From: JAJFJD01 sp965228975
Lineage (GTDB): Bacteria; Pseudomonadota; Alphaproteobacteria; UBA8366
Assembly: GCA_965228975.1 (NCBI GenBank)
Contig: OZ245851.1
Span: 4,960,001-5,024,000, forward strand
Direction of reading: 5' to 3'
DNA: 64,000 nucleotides
Made by a program: the position numbers and the translations under genes. Shown piece after piece: positions 39,443 through 48,819 of this stretch (its first letter is position 1; every line of letters begins with the position of its first letter). The notes under the pieces were generated by a model, which saw nothing but the letters and a program-made list of their open reading frames with translations, ran no database searches and was not told the DNA's origin.

Positions 39443-41854
39443 TCAGAGTTTCACTTCCAATCGGCTGCCCGAGGCTAGAAGACGCACTTCATCCTTGATC
39501 CCGATGTCGATTGGTGCGGCTGGCGTCAGATCGGACGCGATACGCACCTTGTCCTGGCGCACGTCGATGTGGAGGGTATGACCGCGATAGCGGATGTTTA
39601 GGGCCAAGCCGTTAAGATCCTTTGGAAGGCAAGGATTCAGCCAAAGAACGTCGTTTCGTACCTCTATGCCGGTGTAGCAGCGCTGCATGATGTCGACGGT
39701 ACCCGCCATCGCGCCCAGATGAATTCCTTCTGCGGTCGTCCCGCCTTGGATGTCGTTGAAATCGCTTTTCAGGGCCTGCTTAAACAAGTTCCAGGACCGT
39801 GGTCGGTCCAGCCGCGAATTGACCCAGGCGCCGACGACCCGGCTTAACGTAGATCCATGCGACGTCCGGGCGCCGTAGTACTCGATGTTTTTAGGGATAG
39901 TCTCGAAACGGAACGGGTAGCCTAGCCGCTCGAAAAGTGCGCCCAATTCCTCCGCCGAGAACAGATAGAAAAGCATCAAGACATCGGCCTGCTTCGATGC
40001 CTTAAAACGGTTCGGTGTATCCCCTTCGGATTCCAGTATTCGGTCCAATCTCTGGATATCACCGTATTTCTCGCGATATCCGTCCCAGTCAAATTCCTCC
40101 AGCCGATCATAGCCTTCAAACTGTGAAATGACCCCCTCATCATGGAAAGGCACAACCAGCTTGCGGCTGATCACATCCCAAGACCTAAGTTCGGCCGAGT
40201 CGATCTCTAGGTCGTGGCGCAGCGCCTCACCGATGTCTCTCGGCAGCGTCTCCAAAAGTTCCAATGCACGCCAAAGGCACCACGCCGCCATAATATTGGA
40301 ATAAGCGTTGTTTTTTAGGCCGGGTTCATCGCTTTCCGGGTATCCGTCGTGATACTCGTCCGGGCCCATCAATCCGCACAGTTCGTACCGTTGGGTGTCC
40401 GGATCTAATTGGGCAAGACTGGCCCAACACCGAGCAATCTCCAAAAAGACTTTCGCGCCGTAGAAAGACATGAACTCAAGATCGCCGGTAACTTGATAAT
40501 ATTGCCAGATGTTATAGGCGATCGCCGCATTAACATGCCGTTGCAGCGAGCTATTGTCTGGGATCCAGCGCCCGGATTGCGGATTCAAATGTAGTGCCTG
40601 GCTCTCCTCCCGACCGTCGCTACCGCTCTGCCATGGATAGAGAGCTCCCCGCAAACCGGCAGAACGTGCGCGCTCACGCGCTTCCGCCAAACGATTATAG
40701 CGGTACATCAAGAGCGAGCGCGTTGCTGTCGGGAGACGAAGGTTCAACGTCGGGAAGACGAACAATTCGTCCCAGAAAATATGCCCGCGGTAGGCTTCGC
40801 CATGGAGTCCGCGGGCTGGAATGCCGACATCCGGGCTGAGCGAGCCTCGGGGCGTAACTTGCAGCAAATGAAATAGGTGCAGCCGGAGAATCAACGACGT
40901 CTCGCCATCTACCTCGTCATCATCCTCCACCTGATCAACCGCGATATCGAACCAGTGCCAAAGACTCTCCCATAGCGTGGCATGGGTCTGCGCCAGTGAT
41001 TCGAAACTACCTGCACGATCGATGGCGGCGCGCGACGCCAGCCCGCACTCGGATATAGCGGGATCCCGCGACGTATAAATCGCGGCTATCTTTTCAACAC
41101 GGAGTGCCTCGCCCTGGTGAACCTCGACCGCGTAATGCAGTGCGACGTAGCCCTCTTCCACGACCCTCTCGCAATCCGGATCGATACGTATACCGTCCCG
41201 ATGCAGCGTGGTGCGCGCCGTTTCGGCGATTCTGATCGAGGATTGTGTCGTGCGTGTGGTCAGGTGAATGATATCGCCGTCTATCGCGAAACCCTCTGAG
41301 GGTGCCAGATGCTTCCCGTTCAAATCGCGGTATCTTGCAACACCTTTGTTCTCCACCCGGCCGTCCAATGCCGAGAGAATTTCAATCCGACCCGACCAGT
41401 TCTCCAGTGTAACGGAAAGTTCGATCCCGACGAGGTGCCGTTCCCCCATGTGGACGAACCGGCGGTGGTTGAGACAAAAGACGCGTCCCGCGGCATCGGC
41501 AAGACGCATTCTTCGACGTAGGATGCCATGCCGCAGGTCCAATTCCTGCTCGAATGACAAGACCTCGGCATTGTTGACGTCCAGCCACTCACCACCTTGC
41601 GCACGGACGCGAAGCGGCAGCCAGTTCGGGATGTTCACCAAGTCTTCATTTTCGACACCGTGGCCGGCGATGTCAGACGTCAGGCGATTATAGCAACCGG
41701 CTATATAGCTTCCTGGATAGTTTTGATCGTCAGCCTCGGATTCCTCAAAAGCGCCGCGCGTTCCGATATACCCGTTGGCGAGCGTGCATAGCGCCTCGCG
41801 CACGCCCTGCTTCTGTGCGTCGAAACGGTCGAAAATGAACGACCATTCCGCCAT
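39443..41854 (-). CDS. GH65 family disaccharide phosphorylase (trehalose/kojibiose type)
   Basis: 803-residue GH65 protein. The N-terminal beta-sandwich starts NGYIGTRGAFEE; the catalytic (alpha/alpha)6 barrel carries GPDEYHDG with the general acid Glu500. GH65 phosphorylases split trehalose, maltose or kojibiose with phosphate to beta-glucose-1-phosphate plus glucose. The upstream gene, ending 1 bp before this ATG (TAG-ATG), encodes beta-phosphoglucomutase fused to trehalose-phosphatase, which favours trehalose as substrate. Confidence 0.93.
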   Translation of the reverse strand: MAEWSFIFDRFDAQKQGVREALCTLANGYIGTRGAFEESEADDQNYPGSYIAGCYNRLTSDIAGHGVENEDLVNIPNWLPLRVRAQGGEWLDVNNAEVLSFEQELDLRHGILRRRMRLADAAGRVFCLNHRRFVHMGERHLVGIELSVTLENWSGRIEILSALDGRVENKGVARYRDLNGKHLAPSEGFAIDGDIIHLTTRTTQSSIRIAETARTTLHRDGIRIDPDCERVVEEGYVALHYAVEVHQGEALRVEKIAAIYTSRDPAISECGLASRAAIDRAGSFESLAQTHATLWESLWHWFDIAVDQVEDDDEVDGETSLILRLHLFHLLQVTPRGSLSPDVGIPARGLHGEAYRGHIFWDELFVFPTLNLRLPTATRSLLMYRYNRLAEARERARSAGLRGALYPWQSGSDGREESQALHLNPQSGRWIPDNSSLQRHVNAAIAYNIWQYYQVTGDLEFMSFYGAKVFLEIARCWASLAQLDPDTQRYELCGLMGPDEYHDGYPESDEPGLKNNAYSNIMAAWCLWRALELLETLPRDIGEALRHDLEIDSAELRSWDVISRKLVVPFHDEGVISQFEGYDRLEEFDWDGYREKYGDIQRLDRILESEGDTPNRFKASKQADVLMLFYLFSAEELGALFERLGYPFRFETIPKNIEYYGARTSHGSTLSRVVGAWVNSRLDRPRSWNLFKQALKSDFNDIQGGTTAEGIHLGAMAGTVDIMQRCYTGIEVRNDVLWLNPCLPKDLNGLALNIRYRGHTLHIDVRQDKVRIASDLTPAAPIDIGIKDEVRLLASGSRLEVKL

Positions 41855-43504
41855 CTAGCTAAACTGGCTAAGTTCTTCGAGGAAGGAGACGACCGCTTCA
41901 GTATTCTTCAAGCGGTACCGTGCGCGAGTTGATCGCGGAGTGTCAGCCACAAGGATGCCAATCCCCATCTCGGAAACGGCATCGAATGCGTCTTCGTCGG
42001 TAGTGTCGTCGCCGATATAGATCGGCAGTACGGTATGCTCTTTGAGTTGCAGCGCATCGAGAAGCCAGCGCACCGCGCTACCTTTATCCCAAGGGATGCG
42101 CGGCCGGAGCTCGAAAACCTTCTTGCCAACCATTCGCTCAAGTTCGGGATGGTTGTTCAACACTTGCTTCACCGCCTCTCGTACCACGGGCATATCGGCG
42201 ACGCCGACAAGACGAAAATGGACCGCTACGGCATAGGCCTTACCCTCCACGATGACGCCGACAATTCCTCGGAGGCGATCGCATAACTCGGCCTGTGCCT
42301 GTTCGATGATCGGGAGGTATGTGGTGCCCACTTCGTGGCGTATGCGCGTATTTCTCGGGCCGGAAATATCGAATCCGTGGCTACCCGCATAATATGCACC
42401 GGGAACCGCGACATGTTTCTCCAGATCCTGGCGTCCACGGCCGCTGATGATCGCTACGCAATGTTGGCGGGACAGCGCGGTAAGTACACGTCGAACGCCA
42501 TCACATAAACGCGCCTGCTCAGGCCTGTCGACAATCGGCGTCAGCGTACCATCGTAATCGAGAAAGAGAGCCAACCGCCGGCCCCGCGCTTCGCGCGCTA
42601 CGGATGCCACCAGATCGTTGGGCGAGACACTCTCGGCTTCCCACGTGGCCCGGGCACCCATCGTTGTTTCGACGCGGACGTCCGCCAAGTCGGCGACGAC
42701 ATAATCGGCACCGTGAGATCTAAAGCTCGTACCCCCGCCGCTGCGCGCCACGCCAATCACGAAACCGAAGCCGCCGGCTACGGCCGCATCGACACCCGCC
42801 AGCGCATCCTCGATTACGATGGATCGCTCCGGTTCCACGCCAAGCCGCCGAGCGGCCTCCAAAAATATGTCCGGTGCCGGCTTGCCCGGCAGCCAGCATT
42901 CCTCAAGGTCGGACCCGTCAACGCGAACGTCGAATAAGTCCGCCAAACCTGCGACCTCTAAGATGGTCGTGCAATTGCGGCTCGACGAGACGACGGCAAC
43001 TTTTATTGTCGCAGCCTTCAGAGCTTTCAGAAGTTCGACTGATGTGGGGAATACGTCGACGCCAGATCGGCAGAGGAGTTCGTGAAATTGGCTGTTCTTT
43101 CGTTTTGCCAGGCCCTGCAGCGTTTCAGTCTCCGCCGAGTCACTTGGGGTCCCTGCTGGCAGAATGATGTTTCGCGATTCCAGAAAGGACCGAACACCAT
43201 CAATCCGCGGCTTCCCATCAACGTAGAGAGCATAATCCTTAACCTCATCGAAGGACCTGAAGCGTTCGCCCCTCTGCGAGGATCGTTCCAATAGGTAAGG
43301 ATCGAAAGTATTCTTCCAGGCCTTTGCGTGTAATTCCGCCGTTTTGGTGACGACACCATCAAGATCGAATAGGACAGCATCAAACTGCTCGGAGTGAACG
43401 ACAACGTTTCGATCGAGTTTTCCTGGAACGACATCCGCTAGAGCGTGAGCGCGCGTTTCAACCTTTGTTCCCTTCGCTCCACTTTGCAGATTTGCGGACT
43501 CCAT
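41855..43504 (-). CDS. Beta-phosphoglucomutase / trehalose-6-phosphatase fusion
   Basis: 549-residue protein from ATG 43504 (GGGAG upstream; the ATG at 43537 has no such site). Residues 40-280 are a HAD beta-phosphoglucomutase-like domain (FDLDGVV with DLD at 47-49, VVSSS, GKPAPDIFL, EDALAGV). Residues 305-545 are a trehalose-phosphatase (LFLDYDGTLTP with DYD at 316-318, GSHGFDISGP, GDDTTDEDAF). With the GH65 gene right after it, this matches the domain order of mycobacterial OtsB1 (Rv2006), there one polypeptide. A near-consensus FNR box is 61 bp upstream. Confidence 0.92.
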   Translation of the reverse strand: MESANLQSGAKGTKVETRAHALADVVPGKLDRNVVVHSEQFDAVLFDLDGVVTKTAELHAKAWKNTFDPYLLERSSQRGERFRSFDEVKDYALYVDGKPRIDGVRSFLESRNIILPAGTPSDSAETETLQGLAKRKNSQFHELLCRSGVDVFPTSVELLKALKAATIKVAVVSSSRNCTTILEVAGLADLFDVRVDGSDLEECWLPGKPAPDIFLEAARRLGVEPERSIVIEDALAGVDAAVAGGFGFVIGVARSGGGTSFRSHGADYVVADLADVRVETTMGARATWEAESVSPNDLVASVAREARGRRLALFLDYDGTLTPIVDRPEQARLCDGVRRVLTALSRQHCVAIISGRGRQDLEKHVAVPGAYYAGSHGFDISGPRNTRIRHEVGTTYLPIIEQAQAELCDRLRGIVGVIVEGKAYAVAVHFRLVGVADMPVVREAVKQVLNNHPELERMVGKKVFELRPRIPWDKGSAVRWLLDALQLKEHTVLPIYIGDDTTDEDAFDAVSEMGIGILVADTPRSTRARYRLKNTEAVVSFLEELSQFS

Positions 43505-43564
43505 TACCCAACTCCCGTTGATTAACGAGCGACTCATTTATGCGATGGCGTCCAGGCCCGCACG

Positions 43565-43578
43565 ATGATTCAAATCAA
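43565..43578. promoter_or_regulatory. FixK/FNR-like box upstream of the mutase-phosphatase/GH65 operon
   Basis: ATGATTCAAATCAA (complement TTGATTTGAATCAT) has one mismatch to TTGAY-N4-RTCAA and lies 61 bp before ATG 43504. Confidence 0.6.
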
Positions 43579-43707
43579 AGCCAGCTTCGCAATCGCTTCG
43601 GGGCCCTTTGTCAGGTCGACCAACCTCAATGGTCCTGTGTCGCACTGTGGCCATTCAAGTCAGCATGAACGAATTGCCGACGGCCGATGAAACCGGGCCA
43701 GTGCGCC

Positions 43708-44616
43708 CTATCTCGGCAAGTCGTCGGCGAGGGACGCAGCGAGCTCGGCGAGTGCATGGTGAAGCCCGTTGGCTACATGGGACAGTTCCGGGTAGCAAAG
43801 CTTGTCGGGGGTATCATCCGCCGTGTGATAGTGCGGGTACCGGTAAAACGCGGTGTCGGTGACCATGACGGCGTGGAATCCTTGCTTCCAAAAGGAGCGG
43901 TGGTCGCTCCACGTGACGCCCGGCACGAATGGAAACATTGCGATACTCTCGGCCGGGACGTCCGAATTGCTACGAAACATGTCCGCCAGAGTCGCCATGA
44001 GGCGGCGGGACCGGAAGTTCGAGACGAAGCCGATGTAGTTCGCGGTGTCCGGAAAGAAGTAACGCAAGAACGGCGGGTAACTTTGACTTCCGGGCGTATC
44101 GTTGAAATATCCGATGGTCTCGAGACAGACCATCAGGCGGATGTCGTCGCCTCGCTGCCGCGCCGCCTTTGCGTAAACGGCACTCCCTTGGTCCCGTGTT
44201 GCAAAGAAAGGCGGTTCCTCGTTCGCAAAGGCCACGAAACGCAGTGTCACAGCAGGCTCAGCCGAGGTTGCGAATAGCCGCGAGAGCTCCAGTAGTGCCG
44301 CGACCCCGCTTCCGTTGTCGTTTGCCCCGGGGCTGCCGAAAACGGAATCGTAATGCGCTCCGATCAGCAGAACTCGATCAGGCCGGGACCCGATGCGATT
44401 GGCTTCGATATTTCTGCAAGTGTGACCTCTAACGCTATAGGGATGGGTCGCGACCTCATAGCCCCAACCACGCCATGTCGTCTCTATATAGTTTGCGGCA
44501 TCCGAATATGCCTCCGGCCGAAATATATTGCGTTCGCCGATGACGCCGGCGAGTTGGGTCACATGGTGTTCCAACGCTTGCGGTGAGATCAGTGGCTCAG
44601 GTGACCGGCTTGGCAT
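43708..44616 (-). CDS. M28 family zinc aminopeptidase
   Basis: 302-residue M28 peptidase. The metal ligands are visible in order: His in GAHYDSV, Asp in GANDNGSG, Glu-Glu in FANEEPP (catalytic Glu plus ligand), Asp and a late His in HYHTADDTPDKL. No signal peptide is evident, so it may be cytoplasmic or use an unusual export route. It starts 3 bp after the stop of the MBL-fold gene, in the same transcript. Confidence 0.9.
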   Translation of the reverse strand: MPSRSPEPLISPQALEHHVTQLAGVIGERNIFRPEAYSDAANYIETTWRGWGYEVATHPYSVRGHTCRNIEANRIGSRPDRVLLIGAHYDSVFGSPGANDNGSGVAALLELSRLFATSAEPAVTLRFVAFANEEPPFFATRDQGSAVYAKAARQRGDDIRLMVCLETIGYFNDTPGSQSYPPFLRYFFPDTANYIGFVSNFRSRRLMATLADMFRSNSDVPAESIAMFPFVPGVTWSDHRSFWKQGFHAVMVTDTAFYRYPHYHTADDTPDKLCYPELSHVANGLHHALAELAASLADDLPR

Positions 44617-44619
44617 CGA

Positions 44620-45660
44620 TCATCGACCCGTTGCGACCTCGGCGTTCGCATGCCCTCCGCGAAAAGCTTCGTCTACCTCGCGAACCAACCGCGCCTCATC
44701 CCCATTATGCCTCGGCGAAAAGTGAAACGGTACGACTTGGCGTGCATTTGCCGCCCGGGCAAGATGACCCGCTTGCTCGGTCGTCAGATGACGCCGGTCG
44801 GCGGCCCGGTCCGCCTCATCGCGGGTGAACGTGGCCTCGATGAACAACGTATCCGCTTCGGACGCCAACTCGATGATCCGTCTCTTATTCTGCGAGCTGT
44901 ACAACGTGTCGACGACATATGCGATCTTTTGACCGCGCGTGACCCTGATTGCCGCATCCTTTAGGTCGCCTAGGGAGAACTCTTGCGTGTCCGATTCCGC
45001 CGTCCGGTGGCGCGGAACACGTATTCGCGTGCCCTCAGGGCATCCGAGCATGACGGCGCGCTTTAACTCACGTAACCAAGGACCGACCGGCAGGCCAAGC
45101 TGTTCAAGTCCGGTCTTCCAGACGTTGATATGAGCCCTCTCTTGGATGGCGAACGCGAGGCACGGTATGCCGTGATCCAGGACGGCGGTGCGAACCTGAA
45201 AGCCGTCCTCGTCCAGCAGAATACCTGATGTCCGCGTGGCCCGTTGACTGCCGCTGCGTCGGAACCGATCCCGCGATCGGAAAACTGCGATCGGCGACTC
45301 ACGGTTCTCGGAAACGTCCATCACGCTAAATTCCAGGTCGGCCGTATACCGGTCCAGCAAGTTCCAAGAATAGCCTGCAAGCTTGTGTTCCACGCGGTCG
45401 ATCGTTCCCGCCGGACCAAAAATTCGGACATGCTTGTCGCGCCCCAGCAAGACGCGCAAGACTTGATCGAAGCCGATGAAATGATCGAGATGGGCGTGCG
45501 AGAGGAAGATATCCGAAACGCGCAGGATCTTTCTTGCAGGCAATGCATGAAGATCGCCCAGATCAAACAGAAGTGCCCGCTTTTCGTATTTCAGATCGAC
45601 ATAAAGCCCCGGGTCGCCGAACCGGTCATTGATTAGCTCGGGATAGAAGCTGGGGGTCAT
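44620..45660 (-). CDS. Metallo-beta-lactamase-fold hydrolase (RNase Z-like)
   Basis: 346-residue MBL-fold protein. The zinc motif SHAHLDHFIGFD (HxHxDH) is near residue 57; the later metal-binding parts VVDTLYSS and HLTTEQAGHLARAA with PFHFSPRH are like RNase Z/ElaC. It is longer than RNase Z and may act on another phosphodiester. ATG 45660 is used; an in-frame TTG at 45678 is also possible. A consensus FNR-type box lies 36 bp upstream. Confidence 0.85.
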   Translation of the reverse strand: MTPSFYPELINDRFGDPGLYVDLKYEKRALLFDLGDLHALPARKILRVSDIFLSHAHLDHFIGFDQVLRVLLGRDKHVRIFGPAGTIDRVEHKLAGYSWNLLDRYTADLEFSVMDVSENRESPIAVFRSRDRFRRSGSQRATRTSGILLDEDGFQVRTAVLDHGIPCLAFAIQERAHINVWKTGLEQLGLPVGPWLRELKRAVMLGCPEGTRIRVPRHRTAESDTQEFSLGDLKDAAIRVTRGQKIAYVVDTLYSSQNKRRIIELASEADTLFIEATFTRDEADRAADRRHLTTEQAGHLARAANARQVVPFHFSPRHNGDEARLVREVDEAFRGGHANAEVATGR

Positions 45661-45695
45661 GCTGTGTTCGTACCGCAATCTTCGCCGCCATCCCC

Positions 45696-45709
45696 TTGAC
45701 GCAGGTCAA
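45696..45709. promoter_or_regulatory. FixK/FNR-type box between divergent MBL and CheR genes
   Basis: TTGACGCAGGTCAA matches TTGAY-N4-RTCAA at every fixed position. It can serve the minus-strand MBL/M28 transcript and the plus-strand CheR gene, which starts 55 bp away. Confidence 0.7.
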
Positions 45710-45763
45710 TGCCGTTGCGGATAGCTCGGTCGAGCCTATGTCGGAAAGCTCATCATAGGCCGA

Positions 45764-46600
45764 GTGCCATTCCTGATGCTCGATCAAGACTGTGTCGCCT
45801 TCCTGCAATGGTGCCTCCCACAAATGGGGCTCCGGTGGCCGGGCTACCGAAAAGTACGCCGAACCGTGTGCAAAAGAGCCGGTCGGCGAATCCGGCAACT
45901 TGGGTTGGATGGCGTTGGGGCCTATCGGACTTATCTTGTCGAAAATCCGGACGAGTGGCAGCGGCTCGATGCGTTCTGCCGGATTCCCATATCTCGATTT
46001 TACCGCGATCGCGATGTGTTCCGGGCAATTGAGGATACAATTCTTCCAGCCCTATCTAAGAGTGCAATGGAGCGGCCGGACCGGGCCGTTCGGTGCTGGT
46101 GCGCCGGTTGTGCGTCAGGTGAGGAGGCCTACACGCTAGGCATCATCTGGCAGTATGCCGTGCGGGCGACGTTTCCCTCGGTACGCATCGAAATCCTCGG
46201 GACCGATGTCGATGAAACCGTTCTGCGGCGCGCGGAGCGGGCGTGCTATGCAGCCGGCTCGCTCAAGGACCTGCCGTCCCATTATCTGGGTCGCGCGTTT
46301 CGGCGTTGCGACGATCAGAATTGCGTCAGACCCATCGTTCGGCAATGCGTCCGATTTGAGCAGCAAGACATCCGCACTCAAATGCCGGACGGGGTCTTCG
46401 ACCTTGTAATGTGCCGCAACTCGGTCTTCACCTATTTTGAGACTGCGCGTCAGCGAGAAATCCTGGGCCGAATCAATGCGCATCTCGCCAAGGAGGCCAT
46501 TTTGGTGATTGGCTCGCACGAGCGCTTGCCGAAGGGCGAAGAAGGATACGGCCAGCCATACGGCGATATTCCGATCTATCGACGCACCGGTCGCGCATAA
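45764..46600 (+). CDS. CheR-type methyltransferase, orphan
   Basis: 278-residue CheR-family protein. It has an N-terminal helical region (GYRKVRRTVCKRAGRRIRQLG), CRIPISRFYRDRDVF, the SAM motif CWCAGCASGEEAYTLGI and TDVDETVLRRAERA, then LVMCRNSVFTYF. CheR methylates chemoreceptor glutamates, but no receptor, cheB or other che gene is nearby. Its SAM motif reads GCASGEE as in the family. The start may be GTG 45764 or ATG 45776. Confidence 0.88.
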   Translation: MPFLMLDQDCVAFLQWCLPQMGLRWPGYRKVRRTVCKRAGRRIRQLGLDGVGAYRTYLVENPDEWQRLDAFCRIPISRFYRDRDVFRAIEDTILPALSKSAMERPDRAVRCWCAGCASGEEAYTLGIIWQYAVRATFPSVRIEILGTDVDETVLRRAERACYAAGSLKDLPSHYLGRAFRRCDDQNCVRPIVRQCVRFEQQDIRTQMPDGVFDLVMCRNSVFTYFETARQREILGRINAHLAKEAILVIGSHERLPKGEEGYGQPYGDIPIYRRTGRA

Positions 46601-46635
46601 TCTCATGCCATAGCGGAAGAGGAATTCCTGACCCG

Positions 46636-47205
46636 TCACATCCCCGCAATAGGCAAGCTGTGGACATGGACGTCATGGGCCGAGTGTCGCGACAAGATCT
46701 CGGTGGCGCGTTCTTCATGGTTTGCGTCCCGGGTCCGGACCCACAGGAGCAGCCCACCGTGCTCTAGCTGCCCTTCCAGGAACTCGGCATGATGGCGGTC
46801 GAGCAATCCGGCCAGTGCGGCGCCGATCAGGCCGCCGGATGCGCCGGTCAGCGTTGCGCCGGCGATGATTGCCGGCAACGCAACGCCGGATGCGACAACC
46901 GCTCCGGCGCCGATCATCGCGCCCACATACATGAGTCCGCCGATTAGTCCGCCTTCGGCATCGCCGATTGACTCCGTTGAAACGAAGGCTGTGCGGGGCA
47001 CGTTGGGATCATCTTCGAGATCGGCCGCTCGCTGATACGCATGGCCGAGCTTCTGTTCGACCGCATTTTCGTCGGCGAGTAGACTGATTTCAGCTCGATT
47101 GAAACCGGATCGCTGTAGTTCGTCGATTGCCTGCTCTAGATCGTCCGCCGTGTCGAACACGGCTACGGCTTCGCGAATTGTCGGCTGCCCTGGTTCTTGA
47201 ACCAT
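46636..47205 (-). CDS. YflT-like general stress protein with glycine-rich membrane segment
   Basis: 189-residue protein. The N-terminal half reads like the YflT/GsiB-associated stress domain (AVAVFDTADDLEQAIDELQRSGFNRAEISLLA). A Gly/Ala-rich hydrophobic stretch follows (residues 85-135, GGLIGGLMYVGAMIGAGAVVASG). A near-consensus FNR box is 62 bp upstream. Function unknown; the neighbourhood suggests stress. Confidence 0.75.
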   Translation of the reverse strand: MVQEPGQPTIREAVAVFDTADDLEQAIDELQRSGFNRAEISLLADENAVEQKLGHAYQRAADLEDDPNVPRTAFVSTESIGDAEGGLIGGLMYVGAMIGAGAVVASGVALPAIIAGATLTGASGGLIGAALAGLLDRHHAEFLEGQLEHGGLLLWVRTRDANHEERATEILSRHSAHDVHVHSLPIAGM

Positions 47206-47266
47206 CTCGACTCCTTACGGCTTTTCGATCCAGTTCCATTCATAACCCCAATTGCCGCGCGCCACG

Positions 47267-47280
47267 GTGATCTGCGTCAA
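47267..47280. promoter_or_regulatory. FixK/FNR-like box upstream of the YflT-like gene
   Basis: GTGATCTGCGTCAA differs from TTGAY-N4-RTCAA only in the first base and lies 62 bp before the start at 47205. Confidence 0.5.
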
Positions 47281-47452
47281 ATGCACGGAAAGCCGATATC
47301 AACGGGTGCGGCAACGTCTTGCGTGACTTACTCCCACAATCCACCCGATCGCTCGCAAAGGAATGGTGTCGGCGAAGCAGCGTCACGGCCATACGGCGGC
47401 CGACACCTCCTGCACCTGCGTGGATCGGTCGCTGCAAATTCTCGGACTGGGG

Positions 47453-47875
47453 TCAGAGATGATCGATCTCATACTCCGTCATCGAATAGCCGGCCTTGGA
47501 CAGGCCTTCTTCGAGGTAATTGCTGAGAAGAGGGGTTTGCGCAAGATAGCGCGGAATATGTTTATTCGACATTTCGACCGCCTGACGCCGCGCGTCCGAC
47601 CATTCGTCGATTCCGAAATCGCCCCGGCCAATCCACATCAGCGTGATCAGATCAATTTGCGCGTCCTCATTCTGCGACTCCATGGCTTCCATCAGTTCTT
47701 GAAGCGTTGGGTCATCCGGTTGGTCTTCCAGGATTTCGACATCGCCGTCGTCGGTTGGGTTCGAACCGGAATTGATCGTCGACGGCGCGGTTTTCTCGTC
47801 GAACTCGCGCGCCTTCACAAGAATGTAAAACGCCGTCTCCGGATCGAGCGAGAGGTCTATTATGTTGTCGACCAT
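47453..47875 (-). CDS. DUF3775 domain protein
   Basis: 140-residue acidic protein with a start at ATG 47875 (AAGGGA upstream). It carries the DUF3775 core: QIDLITLMWIGRGDFGIDEWSDARRQA and YLEEGLSKAGYS. No signal peptide or membrane helix. The function of the family is unknown. A longer frame from 47977 has no plausible ribosome site. Confidence 0.85.
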   Translation of the reverse strand: MVDNIIDLSLDPETAFYILVKAREFDEKTAPSTINSGSNPTDDGDVEILEDQPDDPTLQELMEAMESQNEDAQIDLITLMWIGRGDFGIDEWSDARRQAVEMSNKHIPRYLAQTPLLSNYLEEGLSKAGYSMTEYEIDHL

Positions 47876-48021
47876 CTGTTTGTCCCTTGCTGATAATTCG
47901 GGTGTGCCTAAGAGTTTCGTGTCTCCCAAAGAGGAAATCAGATGCCCGCGCATTTGCGAGAAAGAGCCAGTTGGCATCTTTGGAATTGTCGCTGTTGGGG
48001 CGAACCGTGCCTTGATCTAGT

Positions 48022-48753
48022 TCAATTCGTATCTTGTAGGATTTCGAGGAGCGTTAGCGCGTTCTCGACCGCATAGGCGTTTTGGTCATTGTCGAAATAC
48101 ACGAACACGTCAATATTTCGGTCCCGCCAGTCGCGACACCAGGCGGCGATCCGTTGCAGATCGGCGGCGTCGTAGCTGCCCGAATAGGCCTCGTCCGGGC
48201 CGTGCAGTCGGATATAGATGAAATCCGCTGTCTCGATCATCGGTGACCAAATACCTGCCAAGTGAAAGATACAGGCGGCGACGCCGTCGCGGCGCAATAG
48301 GTCGAATACGCCGTCGGTCCACCAGCTGTCGTTGCGGCATTCGACGGTAAAGCGCTGTGCTCGCGGCGCGGCGCGGAGGAATTGCGCGAGCCTCTCCTCG
48401 TTTCGGTTCCAGTTGGGCGGAAGCTGTATCACGAGGGGGCCGAGTTTTGCGCCCAACGGATCGATGCATTCGAGGAAGGGTGGAAGCGTTTGCCGCGGAT
48501 CTTTCAGCTTTTTCATATGCGTGACGAAACGGCTTAGTTTAGCCGTGAACATGAACCCCGGCGGGGTTGCGTCCCGCCACGTCGCGACAGTCTTTGCGGA
48601 CGGTAATCGATAAAAAGTCGAGTTGATTTCGACGGTGTTGAAATGCGTGGCATAGAACGGGAGCCATTCGTCTGCCGGCAGGGAGTCCGGATAGAACCGT
48701 CCGCGCCAATGCGGATATGACCACCCTGACGTGCCGATGCGAATTGTCGCCAT
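48022..48753 (-). CDS. DUF72 family protein (YecE-like)
   Basis: 243-residue TIM-barrel protein of the DUF72 family: IRIGTSGWSYPHWRGRFYP at the start, TVEINSTFYRLPS, then FTAKLSRFVTHMKKL and YFDNDQNAYAVENA at the end. The biochemical role is not known. ATG 48753 is chosen because the preceding TTG has no ribosome site of its own. Confidence 0.93.
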   Translation of the reverse strand: MATIRIGTSGWSYPHWRGRFYPDSLPADEWLPFYATHFNTVEINSTFYRLPSAKTVATWRDATPPGFMFTAKLSRFVTHMKKLKDPRQTLPPFLECIDPLGAKLGPLVIQLPPNWNRNEERLAQFLRAAPRAQRFTVECRNDSWWTDGVFDLLRRDGVAACIFHLAGIWSPMIETADFIYIRLHGPDEAYSGSYDAADLQRIAAWCRDWRDRNIDVFVYFDNDQNAYAVENALTLLEILQDTN

Positions 48754-48819
48754 CAATCAGACTGGATAAATCATCGTCGGGTCGCAAATGAGTGGTGGCA
48801 TGCGCAATTCCCCTAGTCT

